Shown here one piece after another: positions 33,249 through 41,270 of a DNA stretch of 64,000 nt. Both the position numbers and the translations under genes were made by a program. Source of the DNA: Streptomyces xinghaiensis S187 (lineage in GTDB: Bacteria > Actinomycetota > Actinomycetes > Streptomycetales > Streptomycetaceae). Position 1 is the first letter of the stretch. Every line of letters starts with the position of its first letter. The stretch covers positions 248,001 through 312,000 of the forward strand of contig NZ_CP023202.1 in NCBI RefSeq assembly GCF_000220705.2. Reading direction: 5' to 3'. The notes below the pieces were generated by a model. That model searched no databases and was not told the origin of the DNA. It was given only the letters and a program-made list of their open reading frames with translations.

Positions 33249-35288
33249 TCAGGGGCGGTCGGCCGCGCGTTGTTCGGCGACGCGCCCGTAGAAGCGGAGC
33301 AGTTCGATGTTGTCGACGGAGCCCGGGTTGACCGCCTTGTCGAGGGCGACGCCCTGGAGGAGCCGCTTGACCGGGACTTCGATGCGCTTCCCGGTGAGGG
33401 TGTGCGGGACGCCCGGGGCCTCGATGATCTCGTCGGGGACGTGGCGGGGGGAGAGCTGCTCGCGGATGACGCGCCGGATGCGGTCGCGGAGGGCGTCGTC
33501 GAGGACGGCTCCTTCCGTGAGGTGGACGAAGAGCGGCATCCAGTAGCCGCCGTCGGGCTGTTCGACGCCGATGACGAGGGATTCCCGGATTTCGGGGAGC
33601 CGTTCGACGGCCTCGTAGATGTCGGCGGACCCCATACGGACGCCCTGGCGGTTGAGGGTGGAGTCGGAACGGCCGTGGATGACGACGGAGCCGCGCGAGG
33701 TGACGGTGATCCAGTCCCCGTGGCGCCAGTTGCCGGGGAACATCTCGAAGTAGCTCTCGCGGTAGCGGGAGCCGTCGGGGTCGTTCCAGAAGCGGATGGG
33801 CATGGACGGCATGGGGTTGGTGACGACGAGCTCGCCGACCTCGTCGGTGACCGGCCTCCCCTGCGGGTCCCACGCCTGGAGGCCGGTGCCGAGGCCGGGT
33901 GCCTGCAGTTCGCCGATGTGGACGGGGAGGGTGGGGACGGCGCCCGCGAAGCAGCTGCAGACGTCGGTGCCGCCGCTGACGGAGGCGATCCACAGGTCTT
34001 CGGACACCTCGTCGTGGATCCAGCGGAAGCCGTCGGGCGGGAGGGGGGAGCCCGTGGTGGCGACGCACTGGACGCGGGAGAGGTCGAAGTCGCGGCCGGG
34101 GTGGACGCCGGCCTTGCGGCAGGCCATGACGTAGGCGGCCGAGGTGCCGTAGAGGGTGGCGCCGGTGCGTTCGGCGACGCGCCACTGGGCGTCGGTGGCG
34201 GGGTAACCGGGGCTGCCGTCGTAGAGGACGACGGTGGTGCCGGTGAGCAGGCCGGAGACGAGGAAGTTCCACATCATCCAGCCGGTGGAGGTGTACCAGA
34301 AGAAGCGGTCCTCGGGACCGAGGTCGCAGTGGAGGCCGAGCTGCTTGAGGTGTTCGACGAGGATGCCGCCCTGGGACTGGACGATGGCCTTCGGCAGCCC
34401 GGTGGTGCCGGAGGAGTAGAGGACCCACAGCGGGTGGTCGAAGGGGACGTGTTCGAAGACCGGTTCGGTGTCGGCGGCGGTGAGGGCGTCCCACTCCAGG
34501 GCGCCCTCGGGGGCGGGGGTGCCGAGCAGCGGGATGTGCACGGTGGCGCGCAGGCCCGGGAGTTCGCGGCGGAGTTCGGCGACGGTCTCCGTGCGGTCGT
34601 GCTCCTTGCCGCCGTAGCGGTAGCCGTCGACGGTGAACAGGACCACGGGCTCGACCTGCTGGAAGCGGTCGAGGACGCTGCGCGCGCCGAAGTCGGGCGC
34701 GCAGGAGGTCCAGACGCCGCCGACGGCGGCGGTGGCCAGGAGGGCGACGGCGGCCTCGGGGATGTTGGGCAGGTAGCCGCTGACCCGGTCACCGGGGCGG
34801 ACGCCGAGGCGGCGCAGTCCGGCGGCGAGCGAGCCGACCTGACGGCGGAGTTCGGCCCAGGTGACGGGGCGCGGTTCGTGCGTCTCGTCGACGTACAGCA
34901 GGGCCGGCTCGCCGGCGCGGGCCGGGTCCTCGGCGGCGCGGAGGGCGTGCTCGGCGTAGTTGAGGGTGGCGCCGGGGAACCAGGTGGCGCCGGGCATGGA
35001 GCGGTCGGCGAGGACCGTCTCGTACGGGGTGGTGAAGCGGACGTCGAACCACTCGGTCACCGCCTGCCAGAACGTGGCGAGTTCGCCGACGGACCACTGG
35101 TGCAGGGCGGCGTAGCTCGCGGCGGGGTCGCCGGGGACGGCCGCGGGGGCGCCGAAGCGTTCGGCGGCCCAGGCCTGGAAGCGGGTCAGCCGGGCGCCCT
35201 CGATCCGGTCGGGTCCGGGGCTCCACAGGGGCTCCGGCTGCTCCGGCCCGTCTGCGGTCGTCGGTGCTGCGCTGTGCGCGGCGGTCAT
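33249..35288 (-). CDS. aacS: Acetoacetyl-CoA synthetase
   Basis: 679 residues, AMP-forming adenylating enzyme of the ANL superfamily: P-loop-like LYSSGTTGLPKAIVQSQGG (A3 motif), DRFFWYTSTGWMMWN, SVSGGTDVCSCFAG, GDWITVTSRGSVVIHGRSD (A8), and TLTGKRIEVPVKRLL, which contains the C-terminal catalytic lysine. Length and the TSTGWMMW motif fit acetoacetyl- rather than acetyl-CoA synthetase. It activates acetoacetate, linking ketone-body/PHB or leucine breakdown to acetyl-CoA. ATG at 35286-35288. Confidence 0.92.
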   Translation of the reverse strand: MTAAHSAAPTTADGPEQPEPLWSPGPDRIEGARLTRFQAWAAERFGAPAAVPGDPAASYAALHQWSVGELATFWQAVTEWFDVRFTTPYETVLADRSMPGATWFPGATLNYAEHALRAAEDPARAGEPALLYVDETHEPRPVTWAELRRQVGSLAAGLRRLGVRPGDRVSGYLPNIPEAAVALLATAAVGGVWTSCAPDFGARSVLDRFQQVEPVVLFTVDGYRYGGKEHDRTETVAELRRELPGLRATVHIPLLGTPAPEGALEWDALTAADTEPVFEHVPFDHPLWVLYSSGTTGLPKAIVQSQGGILVEHLKQLGLHCDLGPEDRFFWYTSTGWMMWNFLVSGLLTGTTVVLYDGSPGYPATDAQWRVAERTGATLYGTSAAYVMACRKAGVHPGRDFDLSRVQCVATTGSPLPPDGFRWIHDEVSEDLWIASVSGGTDVCSCFAGAVPTLPVHIGELQAPGLGTGLQAWDPQGRPVTDEVGELVVTNPMPSMPIRFWNDPDGSRYRESYFEMFPGNWRHGDWITVTSRGSVVIHGRSDSTLNRQGVRMGSADIYEAVERLPEIRESLVIGVEQPDGGYWMPLFVHLTEGAVLDDALRDRIRRVIREQLSPRHVPDEIIEAPGVPHTLTGKRIEVPVKRLLQGVALDKAVNPGSVDNIELLRFYGRVAEQRAADRP

Positions 35289-35642
35289 GGCGGCTCCCGT
35301 GCTGTGTTCACGCGTCGTGTGCGTCGTCGCCGCGCACGGCCCGGCCCCCGGGGTGGTGGCCGGGGGGCGTGCGGGTGCGCGGCGGCTGTGCAGGACGATG
35401 CCATGGGATCGTCCTCCGCACCAGGGCGGACCCGCCACAGCGGGTCGGCGGGAGGTGTGGGCGCGCCACACGCCGGGCCGGGCGCGGACCGTGTGCCGGG
35501 CCGGGTTGCGGTCCGTGCGGAGCGGAGGGGCGCCGTCGTGGCGACGGCGGTCCGGGGGCTCGGTCAAGGTGTGGTGAACGACAGTTGAACAAAGGACATC
35601 CGGGCTCTCCCCACCGGTCGGCCGAGTGGCAGTCTGAGCAGC
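35289..35642. other. Divergent intergenic region, aacS / GH31
   Basis: 354 bp, GC-rich except for the last 80 bases (GGTGTGGTGAACGACAGTTG and following), where the GH31 promoter is likely. No RNA or ORF recognised. Confidence 0.35.
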
Positions 35643-38123
35643 ATGGATGCGCGTGGCCTGGTGCGGTCGGTGGGGGTGCTGGGGACGGCCCGGGGTGTGC
35701 GGTCGGTCCGGTCGGCGTGGCGCCGGAGCCGGGCCGACGCGGCGGCGCTGCCGCGCCCGGGGGCGGAGCGGGCCCGGGTACCGGGGGCGGCCGTGGGCGC
35801 GGAGCCGCGGCCCGGTGGCGGGGTGGTGCGGTTCGCGCGGTCCTCGCTGCTGGTGCGGGTGACGGTGGGCGGCGCGGTGTTCTGCGGCTGGGACGGCGCC
35901 GGGCCGGAACCGTCGTACGGGCTGGCGCACGGCTGCCCGGCGGCCGACGCCCGGGCGGAGCTGGAGCCCGACACGGAGGGCGGCTGGCGGGTGGTCTCCG
36001 AGCGGATGACCGTGGCGGTCTCGCGTCTCGGCGCGGTGGAGTTCCGGACGCCGGGCGGGGTGGTGCTGCGGCGGGATCTGCCGCCGCGCTGGTGGGACCC
36101 GGCGGATGCGGGGGACGCGGGAAGCGCGGGGGACGCCGGGGGCACCCCTCCGGGTGCGGGCGGGTCCCGCTGGACCCAGTGTTCCCGGGTGGCGGCGGAC
36201 GCGCGGTTCTTCGGCCTGGGCGGCCGCGCGGCGGGGCCGCGGCTGGCCGGCGGCCCGTACCGGCTCTGGAACACGGCCCCCGGCGGGGCGTTCGGGCCGG
36301 GGAACGACCCGCTGCCGGTGACGATGCCGGTGCAGCTGGTCGTCGCGGACGCGGGGACCCATCTGGTCTTCCACGACAACTCCTGGAACGGCTGGGTGCG
36401 GCTGCGGGAGGGCGCCGAGGGCGCGGGGTCCGGGCACGACCGGCCGGGCAGCTGCGAACTGCGGTTCGACGGCGGTCCGGTGCGCTCCTGGACGGTGGTG
36501 GGCGGCCCGGCCCGGGTGCTGCGCGGCTGGACGGCGCTCACCGGCGCGCCCGCGCTCCCGCCGGGCTGGGCGTTCGGGCACCAGCACGCGTACGACGCGT
36601 CCGGCGGCGGGGGCGGGGAGGGCGCGCCGGCGGTGGCGGCGGCGTACCGGGAGCTCGGGCTGCCGCTATCGGCCCTGCATGTGGACTCCCCCGGTCTTCC
36701 GGCGCAGCGGAAGGCCGGGCACGGGTCCGCCCACGGGACGGCCGGGAGCGACGGCCACGGAACGCGGCTCGGTCCCGGGTCCGGGTCCGGGTCCGCGACC
36801 GGCCCGGGCGCCGGCTCCGGCCCCGGCGCGGAGACGGTCCGGCTCGTGGCGGCCGTCCGGCCCGGGGTGCGCGCGGAGCGCGGCGATCCCGCGTACGACA
36901 GCGGGGTGGCCGCCGGTGTCTTCGTGCGGGACGCCAGGGGCCGGAAGGTGCGGGGCCTGGTCGGGGCCGGGGACGCGGTGTTCCCCGACTTCACCGATGT
37001 CCGGGTGCGCAAGTGGTGGGGCGGCCTCCTGGAGGAGCTGCTGCCGCGCGGTACCGCCGGTCTCTGGCTGGACGGGAACGAACCGCTGTCCCTGGCGGCG
37101 TTCGGTGACGCCACGCTGCCGCTGTCGGCGCGGCACGCGCTGGACGGGCGGGAGGGCGACCACCGGGAGGCGCACAACGTCTACGGCCTGCTGATGGCAC
37201 GGGCCGCTTACGAGCACCTGTTCGAACTGCGCCCGCAGGAGCGGCCGTTCCTCGTCTCCCGTGCGGGGTGGGCGGGCAGCCAGCGCTACGGGGGCGTGGT
37301 GGCGGGCCCGGCGGTGGCGGACTGGAGTGGGCTGCGGGCGTCACTGTCGCTGGTGCTCGGTCTGGGGCTGTGCGGGGTGCCGTACTGCGGGCCGGACGTG
37401 GGCGGCGGTGAGCCGCTGCCGCCGGAGCTGTACCTGCGCTGGTTCCAGCTGGCCGCGTATCTGCCGCTGTTCCGCACCCGGTCACCCGGCGGCCCCGGTG
37501 CGGCGGCGCCGGGCCGGCCGCGGGGGCCGTGGGAGGCGGCGCCCTGGGTGCTGGAGCACGCCCGGGCCGCGCTGGCCGGGCGCGAGCGGCTGCTGCCGTA
37601 CTTCCTGACGCTGGCGCGGATCGCGCGGCGCACCGGGGCCCCGTATGTGCGTCCGCCGTGGTGGGGCTCGCCGGGTGACCGGCGGTTGCGGGACTGCGGG
37701 GACACGTTCCTGCTGGGCGACGCGCTGCTGGTCGCACCGGTGCTCGAGCCGGGGGCCGTCCGGCGGGCGGTGCGGCTGCCGCGCGGGCGCTGGTACGACA
37801 CGGTGACCGAAGACATGTACGAAGGGCCGGGGACCGTGGTGCTGGAGGCGCCGCTGTCGCGGATCCCGCTGCTGGCGCGGGCGGGCGCGGTGCTGCCGGT
37901 GGCGTCGCCGGCGGGCGGGGTGGAGCTGGAGGTGTGGGCCCCGGCACCGGGGCGGACGGGACGCGGGGTGTTCGCGGCGGGCACGGGTGACGGTGCGGAG
38001 CGTTCCCGGTTCGAGCGGTTCACCACCCGGCGTGACGGCGGGCGGGTGGTGGTCGAGCGGGAGGGCGGCGGTGAGATCGGGCTGCCGCTGCGGATCCGCG
38101 GGCTGCCGGCGGCGGAGAGCTGA
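35643..38123 (+). CDS. GH31-like (alpha-glucosidase superfamily) protein, atypical active site
   Basis: 826 residues. Beta-sandwich N-terminus to about 290 (YRLWNTAP near 206), TIM barrel about 300-640. Nucleophile motif WLDGNEP at 475-481 gives Asp477. The usual acid/base motif TGDN is AGPA at 554-557 in VVAGPAVADW, so that Asp is missing; the substrate loop HVDSPG (346-351) also departs from HLDID. An insertion at 360-397 is Gly/Ser/Pro repeat. The barrel end CGVPYCGPDVGG matches GH31. It may be a weak hydrolase, a transglycosylase or non-catalytic. Cytoplasmic. Confidence 0.72.
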   Translation: MDARGLVRSVGVLGTARGVRSVRSAWRRSRADAAALPRPGAERARVPGAAVGAEPRPGGGVVRFARSSLLVRVTVGGAVFCGWDGAGPEPSYGLAHGCPAADARAELEPDTEGGWRVVSERMTVAVSRLGAVEFRTPGGVVLRRDLPPRWWDPADAGDAGSAGDAGGTPPGAGGSRWTQCSRVAADARFFGLGGRAAGPRLAGGPYRLWNTAPGGAFGPGNDPLPVTMPVQLVVADAGTHLVFHDNSWNGWVRLREGAEGAGSGHDRPGSCELRFDGGPVRSWTVVGGPARVLRGWTALTGAPALPPGWAFGHQHAYDASGGGGGEGAPAVAAAYRELGLPLSALHVDSPGLPAQRKAGHGSAHGTAGSDGHGTRLGPGSGSGSATGPGAGSGPGAETVRLVAAVRPGVRAERGDPAYDSGVAAGVFVRDARGRKVRGLVGAGDAVFPDFTDVRVRKWWGGLLEELLPRGTAGLWLDGNEPLSLAAFGDATLPLSARHALDGREGDHREAHNVYGLLMARAAYEHLFELRPQERPFLVSRAGWAGSQRYGGVVAGPAVADWSGLRASLSLVLGLGLCGVPYCGPDVGGGEPLPPELYLRWFQLAAYLPLFRTRSPGGPGAAAPGRPRGPWEAAPWVLEHARAALAGRERLLPYFLTLARIARRTGAPYVRPPWWGSPGDRRLRDCGDTFLLGDALLVAPVLEPGAVRRAVRLPRGRWYDTVTEDMYEGPGTVVLEAPLSRIPLLARAGAVLPVASPAGGVELEVWAPAPGRTGRGVFAAGTGDGAERSRFERFTTRRDGGRVVVEREGGGEIGLPLRIRGLPAAES

Positions 38124-38207
38124 GCGGGCGGGTTCCCGGGCCCGCGGCCGGTGCCGTTCGGGGCTGCCGTGGGGCGCCGCCCCGCCGCCCGGGGCGCCCG
38201 TGCCCCG

Positions 38208-38750
38208 TCAGAGCGGCGCGTAGCGGTAGCGGCCCACGAACCAGCCGCGGACGGCCTCCGTGTGCAGAGGGAAGGCCAGTTCGGCGGGGGCACTCAGGAT
38301 CTGCCAGCCGTCGGTCTCGTCGGTGGGGGCGGACGGCGGCAGGTCCGCTTCATCGCGTTCGGGCAGCAGCCCGAAGACCAGCAGGTGCCCGCCGGGGGAG
38401 CTGAGGACGTCCGCCAGGCGCACCTCCCGTGCGGCGGCCTCGATTCCGGTCTCCTCGCGGAGCTCGCGGACGACGGCGGCACGCCAGTCCTCACCGTGGT
38501 CGATGAATCCGCCCGGCAGGGCGAGCAGGCCGCGCCCGGGCTCGATGGCACGGCGGACCACGGCCGGCCCCACGCCGCCGGACCGGCCTCCGCCCGCCGT
38601 ACGGACGGGAAGCAGGGCCACCGCGACCGGCAGCGGATTGCGGTAGGAGACGTTTCCGCAGTTCGCGCAGGTACGGGGCCATCCGGTGCCGGGCGGGAAG
38701 GCGGCACCGCAGAAGGAACAGTGGGAATCCGGACGCGGCTCGGTGATCAC
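38208..38750 (-). CDS. Nudix hydrolase with zinc ribbon
   Basis: 180 residues. Zinc ribbon C11-x2-C14 and C28-x2-C31 (SHCSFCG, CANCG), then a Nudix box GGFIDHGEDWRAAVVRELRE-ETGIE (pattern GX5EX7REUXEEXGU) near 80-103. It cleaves a nucleoside diphosphate derivative; the NudC-like ribbon suggests NADH or a related substrate, not proven. The GTG start lies six bases after a TACAGT -10, so a leaderless transcript is likely. Confidence 0.88.
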   Translation of the reverse strand: MITEPRPDSHCSFCGAAFPPGTGWPRTCANCGNVSYRNPLPVAVALLPVRTAGGGRSGGVGPAVVRRAIEPGRGLLALPGGFIDHGEDWRAAVVRELREETGIEAAAREVRLADVLSSPGGHLLVFGLLPERDEADLPPSAPTDETDGWQILSAPAELAFPLHTEAVRGWFVGRYRYAPL

Positions 38751-39157
38751 GGGCGGACTGTAGCGGACGCGGCGGGTTCCCCGGGCGGCTCCCCGGGGTC
38801 CGGTCCGCCCCGGCCGCAGGCGTTTGGGCGGTGGGTGGCGGGTACCCCGCAGGGTGAGCGATGCCGGTCACCGGCCCCGGCGGGCACCGGGCGCGGCCGG
38901 GGTACGCGCGGGGCGCGCTCCCCGGCGGCCGGCGCGCTTGCGGGTGCTCCCGGGCGTCCCGGGTTCCGTCCCGCACGCCGGGTCCCGGCCCCGGCCACCG
39001 GGACACGCGAACCGTGACCGGCGGGGACGCGACGGCGGGCGCCGAACGCCGTGCCCGCGGTGCGCCGGCACGGTCTCCGAGGAAGACGCGCCGTGGTTCT
39101 CCGGAGGTGTGCACCGGTGCGGTTTCCCCATGGGCGCCGGTGCGGTAAGGACAGCAC
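38751..39157. other. Divergent intergenic region, Nudix / M15
   Basis: 407 bp of very GC-rich sequence. Apart from the leaderless Nudix promoter at its left end, nothing (ORF, RNA, repeat) is supported. Confidence 0.35.
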
Positions 39158-40048
39158 ATGTCTCAACTCCTGTGTCCCGGAGGTCTCGTGTCCCGTTCCG
39201 GTGTACGTGCCCGGCCGGTGGCGGCGGCCGCCGCCCTGCTCGTCCTGGCCGCCGGCGCGCCCGCCGCCTCGGCCGCCCCCTCTGCCGCACCGCCCGCCGC
39301 CACCGGCCCGGACCGGGGCCGGGAGCCGCGCGCGCCCCGGGAGTTCGTCGATCTGCGGTCCGTCGACCGGACGGTTCTGCACGACATCCGCTACGCCACC
39401 CGGCACAACTTCGTCGGCGACCGGATCGACGGCTACCGCGAGCCGCTGTGCCTCCTCACCGAGCCGGCCGCCCGGGCGCTGAAGAAGGCCCAGCGCGCCT
39501 TCCGGGCGCGCGGTTACTCCCTGAAGGTCTACGACTGCTACCGCCCGCAGCGGGCGGTCGACCATTTCGTGCGCTGGGCCGGGGACCCCGGCGACCAGCG
39601 CATGAAGCGGGAGTTCTACCCGGAGGTCGACAAGTCCCGGCTGTTCGAGGACGGCTACATCGCCGAGCGTTCCGGGCACAGCCGCGGCAGCACCGTCGAC
39701 CTCACCCTGGTGCGGCTGCCCGCCGGGAAGACCGGCCCCTACCGGCCCGGCGAGCCGCTGGTGCCGTGCACCGCGCCGCGCGAGGAGCGGTTCCCGGACA
39801 ACTCCGTGGACATGGGCACCGGTTACGACTGCTTCGACCCCCTCTCCCACACCCTCGACGAGCGTGTCCGGGGCGAGCAGCGGCGGAACCGGCTGCTGCT
39901 CAAGAAGGGGCTGGAGCGGGCGGGCTTCGTCAACTATCCCAAGGAATGGTGGCATTACACGTACCAGCCCGAGCCGTTCCCCGACAGCTATTTCGACTTC
40001 CCCGTGGACCGGCGCTCGCTGTCCGGCCGCGGCCGTGCGGAGGAGTAG
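39158..40048 (+). CDS. Secreted D-Ala-D-Ala dipeptidase-like (VanX, M15D)
   Basis: 296 residues. Signal peptide (PVAAAAALLVLAAGAPAASA, cleavage near 40), then M15 peptidase: SGHSRGSTVDLTL at about 171-183 gives zinc His and Asp (SxHxxGxxxD), and EWWHYTY near 268 gives the third His with Glu. This is the VanX/D-alanyl-D-alanine dipeptidase pattern. Secreted rather than cytoplasmic, so it probably trims cell-wall peptides instead of conferring vancomycin resistance. AAGGA before ATG; a GTG start 30 bases later is possible. Confidence 0.88.
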   Translation: MSQLLCPGGLVSRSGVRARPVAAAAALLVLAAGAPAASAAPSAAPPAATGPDRGREPRAPREFVDLRSVDRTVLHDIRYATRHNFVGDRIDGYREPLCLLTEPAARALKKAQRAFRARGYSLKVYDCYRPQRAVDHFVRWAGDPGDQRMKREFYPEVDKSRLFEDGYIAERSGHSRGSTVDLTLVRLPAGKTGPYRPGEPLVPCTAPREERFPDNSVDMGTGYDCFDPLSHTLDERVRGEQRRNRLLLKKGLERAGFVNYPKEWWHYTYQPEPFPDSYFDFPVDRRSLSGRGRAEE

Positions 40049-40360
40049 CCCGGCGGGAGGGCACGTCCTCCCCGGTGTTCAGCGGCCCTCACCCGTGGTG
40101 GGGCGTGTCGCGGAGTCGCAGGTCACGATGAGCGTCCCGGCCTCGGGGGGAGATCCCGGCAGCGCACTCGACCGCGTCGGGGCGAGGCCCGGAGACATGT
40201 CCGTCCATGACGGCGGTGTGGGTCGGGGTGGTCCCCGTGGTCGGGAACCCGCGCGGCCGTGTCGGGCACGGGGAGGGACGCCCCTGGGGTGACCGGGGGC
40301 GCCGACCGGTCCGCCCCGCTCGGTGCCCGGCGGAGGCCGGTACGGGCGGGCGGCGGCCCG
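40049..40360. other. Non-coding gap
   Basis: 312 bp between convergent genes. No gene, RNA or clear hairpin is seen. Confidence 0.4.
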
Positions 40361-40969
40361 TCAGGTGGTGACGGGCTCCGGCTGGTCGGAGGCGAAGGCC
40401 ATGGCGTGCTCGACGACGGAGATCAGCACCTCCTTGGCGGAGGCGCGCTCCCGGACGTCGCAGAGGATCACCGGGGTGCCGGGGGTGAGGTCGAGGGCCT
40501 CGCTGACCACCTCGGGCGGGTAGCGGTCGGCGCCGTCGAAGCAGTTGACGGCGACGGTGAACGGGATGCCGCGGCGCTCGAAGTAGTCGACGGCGGCGAA
40601 GCTGTCGCTCAGCCGGCGGGTGTCGGCGAGGACGACGGCGCCCAGGGCGCCCTGGGCCAGTTCGTCCCAGAGGAACCAGAACCGGTCCTGCCCGGGGGTG
40701 CCGAAGAGGTACAGCACCAGATCGTCGCGGAGCGAGATCCGGCCGAAGTCCATGGCGACGGTGGTGGTGCGCTTGCCCTCGACGCCTTCGAGGGAGTCCA
40801 CCGGCCGCCCGACCTCGGTGAGCATCTCCTCGGTGCGCAGCGGCTTGATCTCGCTCACCGTGCTCACCAGGGTCGTCTTGCCGACGCCGAAGCCGCCCGC
40901 CACCAGGATTTTCAGCGTGACGGGCTCGACGGCGGCCGCGCTGCGGCGTTCAGAACGCCCGAAGACCAT
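40361..40969 (-). CDS. CvnD-type conservon GTPase
   Basis: 202 residues, Ras-like GTPase of the conservon family: P-loop AGGFGVGKTT (24-33), switch II-like DFGRISLRDDLVLYLFGTPGQDRFW, and a VNCFDG specificity motif in place of NKxD. In conservons CvnD acts with a sensor kinase (CvnA), CvnB and CvnC. Here only CvnD is complete, and its ATG is embedded in a CvnC-like C-terminus (see 40950-41019). Function of the orphan copy is unknown. GGAGG supports the ATG at 40969. Confidence 0.9.
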   Translation of the reverse strand: MVFGRSERRSAAAVEPVTLKILVAGGFGVGKTTLVSTVSEIKPLRTEEMLTEVGRPVDSLEGVEGKRTTTVAMDFGRISLRDDLVLYLFGTPGQDRFWFLWDELAQGALGAVVLADTRRLSDSFAAVDYFERRGIPFTVAVNCFDGADRYPPEVVSEALDLTPGTPVILCDVRERASAKEVLISVVEHAMAFASDQPEPVTT

Positions 40970-41019
40970 CGATCTGTTCCTCCGTGTCATAGGGGACGCA
41001 GGCCGGAGTGGTTCCGCGG
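40950..41019 (-). pseudogene. C-terminal relic of a CvnC (DUF742) gene
   Basis: The frame overlapping the CvnD start ends VPYDTEEQIDGLRAF-stop. Conservon cvnC genes typically end in ...VIDGLRAL-stop, with the same base overlap onto cvnD's MVFGRSE. Upstream of this short tail no DUF742 domain, roadblock (CvnB) or CvnA follows. The tail probably persists because it overlaps the cvnD start. Confidence 0.4.
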
Positions 41020-41270
41020 GGCCGCCGGACCGGCCGTCCGGCGCCCGCGGGCCGGGTCTCCGGCCGCGGTGACGGATCGGCGCCGCGGTACGCGGAACCG
41101 GGCAACTCCCCCGGGGCATGCGATCGTTCCCGATGGACTGTAGTCCGGGCAAGTGTCCGGCGTGTCACCGCCTCCGGTGATACGGGGCCCGGCGCTGGGC
41201 CGGACAGGGGGCGTGCCGGACATCGAGGGATTCGCCGGGCACGGCGCCGGGCGGCCGGGCCCGGCCGCGG
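40970..41270. other. Gap between sensor kinase and CvnD
   Basis: 301 bp, apart from the CvnC-like tail at its left end. Very GC-rich, with no intact gene. Confidence 0.35.

Noticed and set aside
36720..36833. Gly/Ser/Pro-rich repeat within the GH31-like gene as a mobile or repeat element
   Set aside because: It keeps the reading frame and has no terminal repeats or target duplication; it is a low-complexity protein insertion.
39158..40048. VanX-like protein as a vancomycin-resistance determinant
   Set aside because: It has a signal peptide and no vanH, vanA or vanRS neighbours, so a cell-wall trimming role is more likely.
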